A DNA stretch of 64,000 nucleotides from NCBI GenBank assembly GCA_012295275.1, contig CM022677.1, forward strand, positions 7,131,446 to 7,195,445, written 5' to 3'. The notes under the pieces were generated by a model that made no database searches, was not told where the DNA came from, and saw only the letters and a list, made by a program, of their open reading frames with translations. Below, one piece after another: positions 1 to 15,561 of the stretch; position 1 is the stretch's first letter, and the number at the start of each line of letters is the position of its first letter. The translations under genes and the position numbers were made by a program. Source of the stretch: Chrysomallon squamiferum (lineage: Eukaryota > Mollusca > Gastropoda > Neomphalida > Peltospiridae).

Positions 1-600
1 AAAATAATAATGATGATATATTTTCATTTAATTTGTTTAGTTAAGTGCTATTAAGTAATTATGACAATGAAGCGAAGTAACAATTAGCGTAACCATTTCT
101 CAATAGCAGAACAAATAACTGAAAGACAACAACGAAAAACCTGTAACATCTAAATTGATAAAGAAAAATGTGTATTTAAACTGATTATTGTTTAAAATTT
201 TACACCATTTAAAACTGTTAATGGAGAAAGAAGTAAAGAAATAAAGAAGAAATTATATTACATTTTTTATGGTGTATGGGAGATAGTGTTTAATTATTCA
301 GCGAAGCTAAATAAATATAAAATATAAAAACGAGAATTGTTCACATAACAGACGATTATAGAAAAAGAAATAAAACGGTTTCAGAAAAAAACGAGTAATC
401 GTGATGAATTAAAAATTAGATATAATTTAACTTCATTTCATATATTACATGTACAGATTTTTCGTTGCCCGAGTTATTCCCCTTAGACGATGAATGGTTT
501 TCGCTTTAACTCAATTATAAACATTTAGTAATATTTTATTTTGAAGGTTATGCTAAATAATAAAAATATAATGATCTGTTAATAAATAAAATTGAATACC
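1..600. repeat. Tandem duplication, copy 1 of an about 1.68 kb period
   Basis: This AT-rich stretch is repeated with a few substitutions at about 1686-2265. Shared landmarks are the text around GTGCTATTAAGTAAT, ATGACAATGAAGCGAAGTAA and AGCAGAACAAATAACTGAAA, in the same order and orientation. I see no coding potential. Both copies end with the molluscan-looking AGTTATTCCCCTTAG motif and a TTTTCGCTTTAACTCA-like tail. Confidence 0.8.
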
Positions 601-1506
601 TATTTTATAATATCTAATTTGTTTAAGCAACATTTACTTTTGTTAATTACAGTCAATAATAACAGTCAATAATAATAATAACAATCGGTAATTAGTTGTT
701 TTCATTAAGTTTGAAATAAATAAATTTAATAAAATCTTAGTTATTAGAGTTTGTAAATATCAAGAATCTATAGGGAATTATTTAGTCACTAAAATACAGT
801 ACATTATGTTCCCGGGAAATTCATATTCTACTCCTCTGTTTTCTGTGTCACTGACAAAATGTCAAACCGACTTTTTAAAAAGTACGAACAGCCATAACCT
901 GTTTATATCGCTATGTATCTCGCATTTTACATTTTACATTCAGACACTCTCTCACTCGTGTTCACTCTTTCTCGCCTAATAAAATTAACAATTTTACCTA
1001 AAGAAAAGTAAAAAAAAGCCAGCAAAAGCAACAGCTACAACAACAATATTAAAAATAACAAAAATAATAAAAATAATTATGTACTATTATAATAACAATA
1101 ACAACCTTAACAGTAATGTCAAAAATATAAACAAACAAAATATATCGATGAACAAACGCGCGCGCACACGCACTCACACACAAACAAACAAACAAAAATA
1201 CACACAATTAAACTTTTAAACAGAAGTGATGTTAGATATCAAGCTCTAGAAATCATTATATTTTCGAAATTTTGATAATTATCTATATGAAACGGCTGAA
1301 AAACAGTTTACATGTATTTGAAATCTGTATGAAACATACAAACTTAGAATAGTGAAACCCAAATCTCTATTCTCTAATACAAATAACATATATATTTTTG
1401 TGAAAAATTTAAATTCTTTATCTTATTTTTGCTCTGAATAAAGAAATATTAAATTTTAGTAAAGTAATATTAATACATATGAAACAATTTAAAATGAAAA
1501 ATAGAG
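601..1506. other. AT-rich DNA without recognisable gene
   Basis: Nothing coding is visible. The stretch holds short A-rich simple sequence (about 1000-1200), a small CA/AC-rich patch near 1159-1200 and ordinary AT-rich DNA. Confidence 0.6.
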
Positions 1507-1551
<45 letters not shown>

Positions 1552-1600
1552 GTAATAACAATAATAATAGCAATAACAATAACAATAATATTAATAATAA
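1507..1600. repeat. (ATA)n microsatellite, imperfect
   Basis: Runs of AAT/ATA trinucleotides, increasingly interrupted by AGT and AAC towards the right end. It lies at the inner edge of the 1.68 kb tandem duplication. Confidence 0.9.
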
Positions 1601-1626
1601 TTACTCAATTTCCTAGACTAGGTAGT

Positions 1627-1644
1627 CTAAGGGAAATAACTCTG
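1627..1644. repeat. AAGGGAAATAACTC-like motif (representative copy)
   Basis: One of at least seven copies of a short conserved word (CTAAGGGAAATAACTCTG here). Others are at 471-486, 2134-2149, 2702-2718, 36341-36357, 37930-37947 and 46451-46468, in both orientations. Related words are frequent in mollusc genomes as I know them, which is the main clue to the lineage. They are probably ends or internal pieces of short interspersed elements. Confidence 0.55.
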
Positions 1645-1685
1645 TTGCCCATTAATAATAACATTAACAGCAATAACACAATATA

Positions 1686-2265
1686 ATAATGATATATTTT
1701 CGAATCTAGGTTTCTATTTCATTTAGTTAAGTGCTATTAAGTAATCATGACAATGAAGCGAAGTAACAATTAGTGTAACCATTTCTCAATAGCAGAACAA
1801 ATAACTGAAAGACAACAACGAAAAACCTGTAACATCTAGATTGATAAAGAAAATGTGTATTTAAACTGACTATTGTTAAAAATTTAAACCCATTTAAAAC
1901 TTTTAATGGATAAGTAAAGAAATTATGAAGAAATTATATTATATGCGTTTATGGTGTATTTGAGATACTGTTAATTTATTCAGCGAAGATTAAAACAAAA
2001 ATAATAAAAATACAAGATTAGCAGCAGAAAAAGAAACAAAGATGAATAATCGTACTGAATTAAATACTAAGTATAATTTAAATTAATTTCATATAAATTC
2101 TGTGACATGACACGTACATGTTTTTCGTTGCGCGAGTTATTCCCCTTAGATTATAAATGTGTTTCGCTTTAACTCAGTTACAAGCATTTACTATTTTATT
2201 CTGACTGTTTTGCTAAATAATAAACTAAAAGGATGAATTACTCAACAAAATTGATTATTTATTTC
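1686..2265. repeat. Tandem duplication, copy 2
   Basis: Second copy of 1-600, diverged by substitutions and small indels. It contains the same landmark words and the same AGTTATTCCCCTTAG motif at 2134-2149. Bases 2266-2690, between here and the next block, are AT-rich with no feature I can support. Confidence 0.8.
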
Positions 2266-2999
2266 AACAGTATTTATTTTATATGATTTTGGTTTATTTA
2301 TATCAAATTGGATATACAGAGCGAAGTGATTGCACGTGAAGAAAGATATTAACGGATTTGTGAGAATCTTACGATTTTTTTTCTAACAACACGAAATAAC
2401 CTATATTAAAATATTAAATAAAAAAAGTAAAACAAACAAACATAAATAAATAAATAAACTAAGTAAGTAAGAACAACAGAAACACAGTAATGATTATCTA
2501 ATATAGAACTAAAGATAAATAAAATAAGAGAATAAAAAATTGAGTTTATTATAATTTTTATTAGAAGACATTATACACTTAGTCTTCACTAAAATAATGG
2601 TTAAAATATCAACGTTAACGGGGTGTATACGGTTTATCTATTTACAAACAAAATTGAAAACGGTAGGCGATTCAAGCTGTATATAATGTTTCTTCTTGAC
2701 TGAGTTATTTCCCTTAGCATTTTTTACATACCGTCAAACAATTTGAATATTAGTAACAGAATGTTTTTCTTTTTAATTTCTTAATAGTAACAGCAGCAGG
2801 AGCAGTTAAAATAGTAGTAGTAGCAGCAGCAGCAGTATAGAGTAATTGCAGTTATATTAGATTTTAAATGTATATGATTAATAGAGTATTTGGTGCTACT
2901 TTGGCGTGTGATCTACATCATCAAGCGATCAACACCGAGAACATTCTACGCGTTTATTTTAATTATTATTTTCTTTAGTCTTGGCTTTTTATTATATAT

Positions 3000-3185
3000 T
3001 TATACTTCACAGAGAAAGATTGCAATGGTCGTTGCGCGAGCTGGGAGGATTTCACCGTTTTTCCCTTTACTTCCAGCTGCCTTCATTTCTCCACCACAAC
3101 GATGACGTGGTCTGGTATTTTCTTCATCGTCTACAAGTCAATGTCTTCGTAAAAATTCAACTGCCTTCGTTTCATCGCTGATCAT
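3000..3185 (-). pseudogene. ISXO2/Merlin-like transposase N-terminal fragment, broken
   Basis: Read on the minus strand from ATG 3183-3185 there is a 61-codon stretch beginning MISDETKAVEFLRRH, then a TGA, then LVDDEENT, a CGGEMKAAGSKGKNGEILP segment and a stop at 3000-3002. An acidic start, a FLRxHGL-like helix, DEEN and a following CGGEM are features I associate with the N-terminus of ISXO2-like (IS1595/Merlin) transposases. The TGA sits where a glycine codon (GGA) would be a single change away. No catalytic domain is visible, so this is a relic. The same fragment, with the same TGA, is in the right arm at 45984-46169, so the break predates the inverted duplication. Confidence 0.4.
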
Positions 3186-3648
3186 GATGTGAAACTCTTC
3201 AGCCAAAATGTTAAGAGTTCTTTAATAGAAGAGTAAATGAACAAGTGGCCTGGAAGTGATGTTCTTATACAAGTATCATTACCTTAAAGTATCATAATCT
3301 TTACCTGCCTGCTACAAACTGACATTTCCTGTTAAAGGAATACACTTATCGTTTCTCCTCGCCCTTTAACTCGTAGATCAAATGCAAACGTAGTTTCACG
3401 ATGCGTAGATCACAGCAAAAGTATCAGTAGATGTAGTAAAATTGATAATGACAATAAACAGGTTGTCCTTGCTTGTGTGCATGTGTGTATGTGTATGTAG
3501 ACAGATAGATAGATTAGATAGATCCTGAGATCACTATAAACTGTTTCGATATTTGATCACTAGATACGTTTCTATATTTTCAGTCAGTAAACAAAAACAA
3601 TATTACTTTTTTAATACTTAATTTTAAAAGCCCTAGTGCTTGTACACA

Positions 3649-3740
3649 TTTTTAGACAGCACTGTAATAGTAGCTCCGCTCATATGCCTGAAGCTACAGA
3701 ATCGGAGAAACACAGTGCCTGGGTGTCGTAAAATAACTTT
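3649..3740. repeat. Short dispersed repeat around GACAGCACTGTAATAGTAGC
   Basis: An approximately 85 bp sequence found almost unchanged at 7029-7110 in direct orientation and, partly, inverted at about 45478-45535 and 49290-49335. It contains a small hairpin-capable AGCTcc...GGAGaa region. It may be the end of a non-autonomous transposon. Confidence 0.6.
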
Positions 3741-3750
3741 TTGAATTCTG

Positions 3751-3751
3751 T

Positions 3752-3782
<31 letters not shown>

Positions 3783-3860
3783 TATTTATTTATTTACGTA
3801 TTTAGTAGTAGTAGTAGTAGTAGTAATATTAGTATTATTATTATTTTAATATTAATTTCA
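3751..3860. repeat. (TTTA)n and (AGT)n microsatellites
   Basis: TTTA tetranucleotides from about 3751 to 3797, followed by AGT trinucleotides (about 3805-3825) and TTA-rich sequence. The right inverted arm has the matching but shorter array near 45290-45365. Confidence 0.9.
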
Positions 3861-4150
3861 CATAATTAACGTTTGACTTTATTATTGCATTTTAATATGA
3901 TTAAGAAGAAGAAAAAAAAGTTTCGGACAACTTTGACTATTCACTTTCTTTACACATGTACCTTGATTTTTCAGTCTTCAGTATTTTAAATATTTAGTGG
4001 CGTTGTGACGTGTGTCTGTGCATGTGTGTGTGTGAGTGTGTGCCTGTGTTTGTGTGCTAAAAGCATTTGATCTTTAATCATAACCTTCTGCTATGAACAA
4101 ACTCGGTTACAACCTGGATCCCACTCCAGAAAGGGACAATTTGTATCATG

Positions 4151-5945
<1,795 letters not shown>

Positions 5946-6169
5946 CATCCATTTATTTAATTAAAAAATAAATATGTAAAATGTAACAAAATATATCTAT
6001 AGCAACAATAAAGAAGGAAAGAAAAGCATCTTACCAATTTTCTTGTTTTTCAGCTGCCACCCGGTTCAGAGGAATCAAAACACAACAAAAAGTAACTCTA
6101 ATTTTCTTTCTTCTTCTTTTCAAGTTCTTCCTTTCCGAAAAAAACTAAAAAATCTATTGCAGAATGCGT

Positions 6170-6186
6170 TTTTTTTTTTTTTTTTA
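6170..6186. repeat. Poly(T) tract in otherwise AT-rich spacer
   Basis: A 17-base T run. The surrounding 5976-6290 holds nothing I can assign; a GTAAGA donor-like site on the minus strand near 6030 could be a remnant of a TNFR-like first exon, because the promoter relic lies just beyond it, but the homology is too weak to claim. Confidence 0.6.
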
Positions 6187-6378
6187 TAAAGAGTCGTCAC
6201 TCCAGGAAAAATAATAATAATAAACCTTAAAATGTACGTGAAAAAAGCTACTGCTATGACTTATACTAATACTAATACTAATAACTGTAGAATGAAAATG
6301 TAACTGACTGAATAAGATTACTTAAGATTACTTCCTTCACTTGGTCGCTTTGCCGCAACTGCGCATTAACACTCGTAT

Positions 6379-6399
6379 CACGTGTTTTATCAAACCAAT
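6379..6399. promoter_or_regulatory. E-box/CCAAT composite module, first copy
   Basis: CACGTG at 6379-6384, ten bases, then CCAAT at 6395-6399. The identical arrangement and spacing recurs at 6497-6517 and in the promoter of the intact TNFR-like gene at 57547-57567. Confidence 0.5.
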
Positions 6400-6496
6400 C
6401 ACAACAAGTACAAATCTAAGACAGCTGCGTTAAGATTACTTCTTCCACTTTGACGTTGTCTAGCGTTTCACCATAACTACGCATAAACAATCGAAT

Positions 6497-6517
6497 CACG
6501 TGTCTTATCAAACCAAT
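6497..6517. promoter_or_regulatory. E-box/CCAAT composite module, second copy
   Basis: CACGTG at 6497-6502 and CCAAT at 6513-6517, again with ten bases between. The 118-bp offset from the first module and the shared flanks (ATCAAACCAATCACA) show a local tandem duplication. Confidence 0.5.
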
Positions 6518-6920
6518 CACAGTAAGCTGTTTTATATACCTCATGTCCGTTTCAACGTATTCATTAAATAACTGAATCATGACTTTATCTTGTTCGGAAA
6601 ATTTAACACAAGTTTCAGCATGTTTCCGGTGATATTTACAATGCAGGAAAAAGAGAACATGGTGATCTAGCAAAAACCCAGCATTTCAGAACAAACCTGC
6701 GAGTGAAAAAATTCCAGTCTTCTTCTTTCAGTGCGTGTGCGTGTGTTTTGGTGTTTGATTATTAATCAGAAATTAACCACATTTCTTGATCACCCTAAAA
6801 TAGAACAAGACTAAAATGATGTGTTGTTTGTTTATACAGACATGGCCAATATTCAAACAGTTAATTTAAACTAAATAATTTCACGTCTGCATCTTGTCAT
6901 TTAATTAACTGTCCATTTAA

Positions 6921-6930
6921 TAATAATAAT

Positions 6931-6963
<33 letters not shown>

Positions 6964-7000
6964 AATAATAATAATAAATAAATAAATAAATCAATAAATA
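6921..7000. repeat. (AAT)n/(AAC)n/(AAAT)n compound microsatellite
   Basis: AAT then AAC trinucleotides followed by AATA/AAAT tetranucleotides. An inverted counterpart with GTT and ATT runs lies at about 49480-49535. Confidence 0.9.
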
Positions 7001-7494
7001 AATATCATACAAAATGTATTTATATTTTTAGACAGCACTGTAATAGTAGCTCCGCTCATATGCCTGAAGCTACAGAATCGGAGAAACTCAGTGCCTGGCT
7101 GTCGTAAAATAACTCCACTTCCATTTTTTAAACATTTTAAGTCATAAAACTTTGAGAACAAAAACTTTACATAGAGTGTCAGGAATAATCAATCAGTACT
7201 TACCAATGTTTTCAACATTTGTCAGCTGTTTGAATTTTATTTATTTATTTGTTTATTTATTTATCAATCACAAGCAGAAAGTAAAATCAGCATATTTCTT
7301 AAACAATTAATTACTATCTTTAAGAGGCGAATATAAATAAAATTAATTACTGTTACGCTCTTGTAATATAACGTGATCATATTACTGGATATCATATTAT
7401 TAAGTTAATTTTATCTTTATATCAAACGAGAGGAACACACTAGAGAATAAACAACAAAAAATGCTCTCATTATAACATTACGTTTATTATTATT

Positions 7495-7720
<226 letters not shown>

Positions 7721-8440
7721 TCTCTTTGGTAATTTGTGTGTCTCAGAGTTGATTAGAAAAGTAGCCAACAAAGTTTTCTAAAATTAGATCTATTACTTTA
7801 TTGTAAAACAGGTAGCGACAACAATGATCCACATAAATCAGTTCAGTGAATAAGCACAATAATACAACAGTCAAGTGTTTGAATAGATTTCATGTTAAAA
7901 CAAATTTCCAAATAAGGTCATTTTAACCGCCAACATTAAACGAACGCATAACAGTCTTTACATGATTTAGCAAAAGATATTTTGAAGTCCTATTTTTTAT
8001 TATAGGTTAAACAGAGCGGAAATCTCCAAAAGAATTCTATTGTGTGTGTGTGTATGTGTATATATATATATATATATATATACACAATAACAATGCAATA
8101 ATGTCAAGTTATAAAATATAAAATAACAAATTTGTCTTAATCATATTCCAGTTGTTATTATTGTTATTTGTTGTAGTTGTTGTTGTTACTGGTTTATTAC
8201 ATTCTGGAATCAGGTGTAAATATGCCCTTAATCTCCTAAACTGAATTCTCGCTAGGATTTGAATATGCATTTCATGTCCAAATTCTTTTTAACAAAAATA
8301 TCTTAACAGAATAATCGGCAGTTGATAAATTAAATTGTGTAGTTACAGGGACATTTCGTGCAAAATAAAGGAGAAAAAATACTTAGAAAAAGTATTTGTT
8401 GATGGAACATAGAAATTACATAATAATAACAATTTGTTTA

Positions 8441-8826
<386 letters not shown>

Positions 8827-9679
8827 GTAACTTGAATGACTGTGATTAAATAGATAAAACACATTGTATTATCAGTGTTAGGTACCGTGACACATTTTAA
8901 ACGTTGATAACAGAGGCTAAGAAATTGCGAAAGAAGATATATGTGAATAACTATGTGTAATAGCGCGTGCTGGTTTTGGCACAAACCCAGTGATTTATTT
9001 AAACTGATGTGTATCGAATTAAACTGACTATGATACTAATAATAAAAGCAAATAGAACAACAATAAATAAATAAAGAAATATATTTTCAGTAAAGAAATA
9101 AGAGCGAAAGCAAGAAATAATATATACATAGTGATAAATTTAGACATACGTAGATACTAATAATTATATATATTAAAACTAATTTACATTAACGTGAATG
9201 TGGGCTTCCTTATGTCGGCATATATAGTTGCGAAAACATTCAGTGAATGTAAAACAAAAAATCACTGAAAAATAATAAATATATTAAGACTATTAACGTT
9301 CTGTACTTAGACGTGTGTACATATATAGACACATATACACATGCACATGCAGAGCAATTTTGTTCGTCTTTATCTATGTATGTAAGTACCCATTTCATTT
9401 GTTGAGGGAACGTAGTAATAACATATTTTTCATCATAATAATCGACCCATCGATCTCTGTCTCTCAAACACACATAAAACACATACATAAACAAACACAC
9501 ATGTGTGTACAAAACTTCCATGTAACATATGGCCAACACAATGCACATCCACCACAATATGTATGCAACCAAACAAAATGCAAAACAGCCTACACCCAAC
9601 ACAACCCATAGCCAGAACAAACCAGAGCAAACAGCCTAAGACATACCGAAGAAAACCTAGCCAATCCCAACCACTTTAT

Positions 9680-9920
9680 TATTATTTTAGTAAGGCTCGG
9701 TGAATTGTGTCTGAGTTTGAATGAGAAAACTGCTGTGTCACCTAATCGTGCTAGCGAACACCTCAGACTCTGACACAGCGAAACAAACATTGATTAAAAC
9801 GTGACTTTTGTACTTTTTGTTTTCTTAATCATTAGTTAAAAACTGTACCAAACTGGAGGCCCGTCCAGGATAGAATTGTAAAAAAGTTTTAAATTATTAT
9901 AATATTTCAGAGACTTTGAA
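9680..9920. mobile_element. LTR-retroelement leader relic, copy A
   Basis: The 9854-9871 sequence matches 15 of 18 positions of the classical primer-binding site for tRNA-Pro as I know it from retroviruses and related elements. The preceding about 150 bp (from GGTGAATTGTGTCTGAGTTT) would then be an LTR end and the following bases the leader. The same block is at 15562-15801 and 53680-53910. No gag or pol coding follows in any of them. LTR boundaries have not been established. Confidence 0.35.
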
Positions 9921-9959
9921 TGACACACTGACAGATATTTGGTTGTTATTTATTAATTA

Positions 9960-10014
<55 letters not shown>
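9960..10014. repeat. (ATT)n microsatellite
   Basis: A pure ATT array, immediately followed by GCGGAATAAATTATCACTTC, a dispersed-repeat end that also flanks AAT arrays at 15840-15890, 47500-47590 (inverted) and 62870-62935 (inverted). The same repeat end beside the same microsatellite in four places suggests that the array was carried by the element. Confidence 0.9.
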
Positions 10015-10202
10015 GCGGAATAAATTATCACTTCCGAAGAGGGCTTTTATTTCGCAGAATGATCTGGTGAGAAGGTTCGGTAACTATTTTATATAATACA
10101 GATTTACTGTTCTGATGTCATTATTCTTTACTGCTATACTGAATGTTCAGGACTAGCGCCAAAACAGTTTTAAATGTGTCTTTGTTGTGTTCATATATAT
10201 AC

Positions 10203-10234
<32 letters not shown>

Positions 10235-10348
10235 CTGAACCTCAGTAGCAATATAGACAGTAATTTTTGTACATGTTTAATTTATTCAATATAAAATATA
10301 TTCATTATAAAATATATATTCCTAAATGTAATGAATTGAACAATTGAT

Positions 10349-10396
<48 letters not shown>

Positions 10397-11144
10397 TTTG
10401 TAACTAAATAAAGTTATATAATAGATAGATGTTCAAAGAAAAATATTAATATTATTGTTTTGGTTATATTTATTATTATTACTGTATATTTAGTTATATT
10501 TAGTATTATTTATATATCGTACCAAAACACTTATCTTTTTCCGCGAAGTGTATTCTCTTACACTGTCATTCTACAAATCAGTTGCTGTGTCTAGTATTAC
10601 TAAACTAATTAAGCAGTAAAATTATGCTAAGTTAATAATTATGTTCAGTCCTGTTCAGTCCTGACACGCCTATTAATCTTCCAAAAAACAGATGCACCTG
10701 TGTTCGATAATAAAACATAATTTTGTCTTTATCTCCATTCGTCGTGTTTATTTATAAATACTCGATATTCGCCATTTTCTATTCAAGTTTAAAACTTTAC
10801 CTCAGCGTCATGTTATATGTATTAAAGAAAAGTAAAATTATATGAATAATGAATAATAAATCAATAAATCAATAAATAGAAATTTAGAAGAAACACAGCG
10901 CCTTCGTTTCAAAAACAGAAGCTAATTTGCTACCGAGTATGTATTTATTTTTACATCACACATACACACATACACACACACACACACTCACTCACGCACT
11001 CACTCACTCACCACACATATACAGTACATCCGTCTATCGATGGGGGCGTACGGGTGTATGATGTGTACAAGTTTGTGTGTGTGTGTGTGTGCGGACAGAC
11101 ATACATTGTTTCTCGAGCTCGATTTATTGTTCACCTTATTCTGA

Positions 11145-11173
11145 ATGAATTATTATTATTATTATTATTATTA

Positions 11174-11222
<49 letters not shown>
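11145..11222. repeat. (ATT)n microsatellite
   Basis: Pure ATT with one TTATTTTA interruption. Copy B has the homologous array at about 16945-17006. Confidence 0.9.
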
Positions 11223-11261
11223 GTGTTAAACATTGTTTAAACTGATATCTCAAAATGTTCT

Positions 11262-11530
11262 TTCACAGACATATAGGATGCTCTTTGACCCCCATCTGTC
11301 ATGCATAGGTACAAAAAACAATAGTTACTAACTGATATCTCAAAAACGTGACTAGATGTGAAAATGGATACCTCGTGGGAGATCTATAATTATGTGTTTT
11401 AAATGCGGTGTTAGCGATTTGTATCGACCTTTCTTTAGTTTGCTCATTCAAGTTAGTTGGACTGATTCACAATAGTCACAGAGGAGAGACACAGGGCCGG
11501 CACTAAAGATTCAGTGTTGAAAAACACGAT
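11262..11530. repeat. Dispersed repeat family with GGGCCGGCACTAAAGATTCA
   Basis: A roughly 270 bp sequence that recurs at 17042-17320 and, more diverged, at 42888-43150; a shorter piece lies at 21843-21960. Conserved words are GATGTTCTTTGACCCC-like, AACTGATATCTCAAAAA, ACGTGACTAGAT and GACTGATTCACAATA. It is an interspersed element of unknown class. Confidence 0.6.
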
Positions 11531-12074
11531 ATTATTGTTGTTGTCGTTGTTGTTGTTTATTAATTTAATTTATATATTCTTTTATATTTTTTTTCTTCAT
11601 ATTTTCGTTTTGGTTTCAATTTTCTAACACTTAGTAACCTTATTAACACGGTCGTACTGTTAATTAATTTTATTGTTGTTTGCTTTATCATAAGAATATA
11701 AAGCTTTCGCGATTTTTATTCTCTCTCACTCTCTCGAAAGAAAAAAAAACGTTTTGTGAAAAATTGAAGGTTTGCACCCCTTCTTCATTTTCAGTTGGTA
11801 TCTTCCTGATCCTAGCGTCGCCTGTCAAAATTTCTGTACCTAATTTTATGGGTACAGTAGCATGGACCAACAGGAACGATAACTCGTAGTGGCTCAAATT
11901 ACGTCACCGGAAAAAATGCCTCCAGTATTTAATGCGTGCAAACTACACCTGAAAATTCTTTTCTCTTCGGTTCTGACACTGGGAATGTTGCCAATTAGAA
12001 AAGTTATAACGAATTATAATTTTAGTTTATTATGTACGCATTTGCGCTAAAATAATCCAGTTTGAAAAGTTTGA

Positions 12075-12530
12075 TTAAGTTGAAAAGGTAGTTACGAAAG
12101 GCGCATTACATCATGGTTTTGTAATATGAACAACCATCCTTATCTTTGTCAGTGTAAATCATAGCAAGTTGAGAAAACAGACGTAAAATAATTGAATTTG
12201 GAAGGTTAAAAACGTCCGTGAGCCCACAGAAACTTCCGATCGAAATCTGTCGAAAATCGTCGAACGCCGATTAGTGTTTACCAACTTTTAAACACGTATT
12301 CCTTCATAATGCAACCAATTCTACATGGAGTAATAAAAGAAAGTTGGGGTAATATGCCATTTAATGAATGCTTCACATATATATATATATATATATATGT
12401 CTATTATTGAGTAGAAATTTCAGTAAAGCTCGAATATTTTTATTTATTTCTTTTTTTTGATAACTTTGATCTCATACCATCTCGTACCCGTTTCGTACTA
12501 ATTTGTGTTTCCAGGGATTATTACGAGGTC
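12075..12530. repeat. Dispersed repeat family with TTCCGTGAGC...GAACGCCGAT
   Basis: About 450 bp, also at 17870-18310 (tandem copy B) and, diverged, at 38105-38480. Conserved words include GTAGTTACGAAAGGCGC, GTAAAATAATTGAATTTGGAA, CCTTCATAATGCAA and CTCGTACCCGTTTCGTACTA. The 38 kb copy retains AATCCAAGATGGCAGC, a word common in DNA transposons. No transposase is visible. Confidence 0.6.
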
Positions 12531-13298
12531 GCCAGCCAAAAAAATAAAAAAATAAAAAAAATAATAAAAAAATAAATTCAATAATTTTCACAGACACAGG
12601 CGCGTGAGTCTGAAGATGACTATTCACATGAAGTACCATAATGTGGACACTTTCCTCTGCTAAAACTCCATACCGGACAGTTCTGAGTTATAATTCTATT
12701 TTTCTTAAAAAATTAGATGTATTAGATGTGGTATTTACATGTAAAAAGCAAATTGATCACATGTTATTTGAATGATTGGTGACGTAAATAAAATATTTTG
12801 TCCTTCTTGTTCAGTAGAAATACCATTTGTTTAATGGGAAAATTTTGAAACGTAAATTCATAATTATTACATCTAAGACGTGTATTTACACGAACCTGAC
12901 ATTTCTTTTTTTACACGTTCGAGTTAGACTAATCAAAGATCTACTTGGAAAAAAAGATATGTGGGGCGCGTTGCTGCACTTACGATATGACAAATTTTTA
13001 GATTTTACTTTTTTATTATTAGTTAATTAATTAATTAATTTATTTTCAAAAATTTGCTTCTTATGTTTGTTTCAATAGACATTTTTTTCTTATTATTATT
13101 TTCAGTTTCATCTCACAATCTACAGTAGAAAAGTCGTCTTGCACCTGAAATAAAAATGATGACGTCACAAAGCTAATAGTTCATTTATTTCTAAATAAAT
13201 AAATATACAATAAATAATCAAATAAATAATAATTAAAGTACTGCATTCGGAGGTTATTTTTTATATTTAATAATTTTGTTGTTGTTGTTCTTCTTCTT

Positions 13299-13329
<31 letters not shown>

Positions 13330-13687
13330 TTATTATTATTATTATTATTATTATTTTCTCTTTGGTAATTTGTATGTCTCAGTGTTGATTAGAAAAGTAG
13401 CCATCAGTTTTCTAAAATTAGATATTACGTTATTGTAAAACAGGGCAGCGACAACAATGATCCACATAAATCAGTTCAGTGAATAAGCACAATACTAAAA
13501 CAGTCAAGTGTTTGAACAGATTTCATGTTAAAACAAATTTCCAAATAAGGTCATTTTAACCGCCAACATTAAACGAACGCATAACAGTCTTTACATGATT
13601 TAGCAAAAGATATTTTGAAGTCCTATTTTTTATTATAGGTTAAACAGAGCGGAAATCTCAAAAAGAATTATATTCTGTGTGTGTGTG

Positions 13688-13718
<31 letters not shown>

Positions 13719-14090
13719 TACACATATATATACACAATAACAATGCAATAATGTCAAGTTATAAAATATAAAATAACAAATTTGTCTTAATCATATTCCA
13801 GTTGTTATTATTGTTATTTGTTGTAGTTGTTGTTGTTACTGGTTTATTACATTCTGGAATCAGGTGTAAATATGCCCTTAATCTCCTAAACTGAATTCTC
13901 GCTAGGATTTGAATATGCATTTCATGTCCAAATTCTTTTTAACAAAAATATCTTAACAGAATAATCAGCAGTTGATAAATTAAATTGTGTAGTTACAGGG
14001 ACATTTCGTGTAAAATAAAGGAGAAAAAATACTTAGAAAAAGTATTTGTTGATGGAACATAGAAATTACATAATAATAACAATTTGTTTA

Positions 14091-14727
<637 letters not shown>

Positions 14728-15561
14728 AGCTTTTGAATGACTGTGATTAGATAGATAAAACACATTGTATTATCAGTGTTAGGTACCGTGACAAATTTTA
14801 AACGTTGATAACAGAGGCTAAGAAATTGCGAAAGAAGATATATGTGAATAACTATGTGTAATAGCGCGTGCTGGTTTTGGCACAAACCCAGTGATTTATT
14901 TAAACTGAATATGATACTAATAATAAAAGCAAATAGAACAACAATAAAAAAATAAAGAAATATATTTTCAGTAAAGAAATAAGAGCGAAAGCAAGAAATA
15001 ATATATACATAGTGATAAATTTGGACATACGTAGATACTAATAATTATTTATATTAAAACTAATTTACATTAACGTGAATGTGGGCTTCCTTATGTCGGC
15101 ATATATAGTTGCGAAAACATTCAGTGAATGTAAAACAAAAAATCACTGAAAAATAATAAATATATTAAGACTATTAACGTTCTGTACTTAGACGTGTGTA
15201 CATATATAGACACATATACACATGCACATGCAGAGCAATTTTGTTCTTCTTTATATATGTATGTAAGTACCCATTTCATTTGTTGAGGGAACGTAGTAAT
15301 AACATATTTTTCATCATAATAATCGACCCATCGATCTCTGTCTCTCAAACACACATAAAACACATACATAAACAAACACACATGTGTGTACAAAACTTCC
15401 ATGTAACATATGGCCAACACAATGCACATCCACCACAATATGTATGCAACCAAACAAAATGCAAAACAGCCTATACCCAACACAACCCATAGCCAGAACA
15501 AACCAGAGCAAACAGCCTAAGACATACCGAAGAAAACCTAGCCAATCTCAACCACTTTTTT

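Larger units (their letters stand above)
6290..6830 (-). pseudogene. Promoter/5' flank relic of a TNFR-like gene
   Basis: This segment matches the upstream region of the TNFR-like gene (about 57385-57830) in the same orientation. Shared words include TAACTGACTGAATAA (6301 and 57391), the CACGTG plus CCAAT modules, TTTCAGCATGTTTC, CCCAGCATTTCAGAACAAAC and GATTATTAATCAGAAATTAA. The CACGTG/CCAAT module is doubled here (6379-6399 and 6497-6517). No receptor exons follow on the minus strand, so only the regulatory flank survives. A partial inverted copy is at about 49650-49870. Confidence 0.6.

Noticed and set aside
2890-3181. Plus-strand open frames across the transposase-like fragment
   Set aside because: The minus-strand reading has acidic and CGGEM features and a family resemblance; the plus-strand frames look like shadows.
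9240-9620. 126-residue hydrophobic minus-strand frame also present at 15121-15501
   Set aside because: It is conserved only because the 5.7 kb block was recently duplicated; composition is cysteine/valine/tyrosine-rich from CA/TA simple sequence, with no splice or domain support.
11688-11897. 69-codon frame on the minus strand repeated at 17478-17687
   Set aside because: Open on both strands in both copies and explained by duplication of a dispersed repeat; no family recognised. Kept in mind because the 11780-11880 core is very well conserved.
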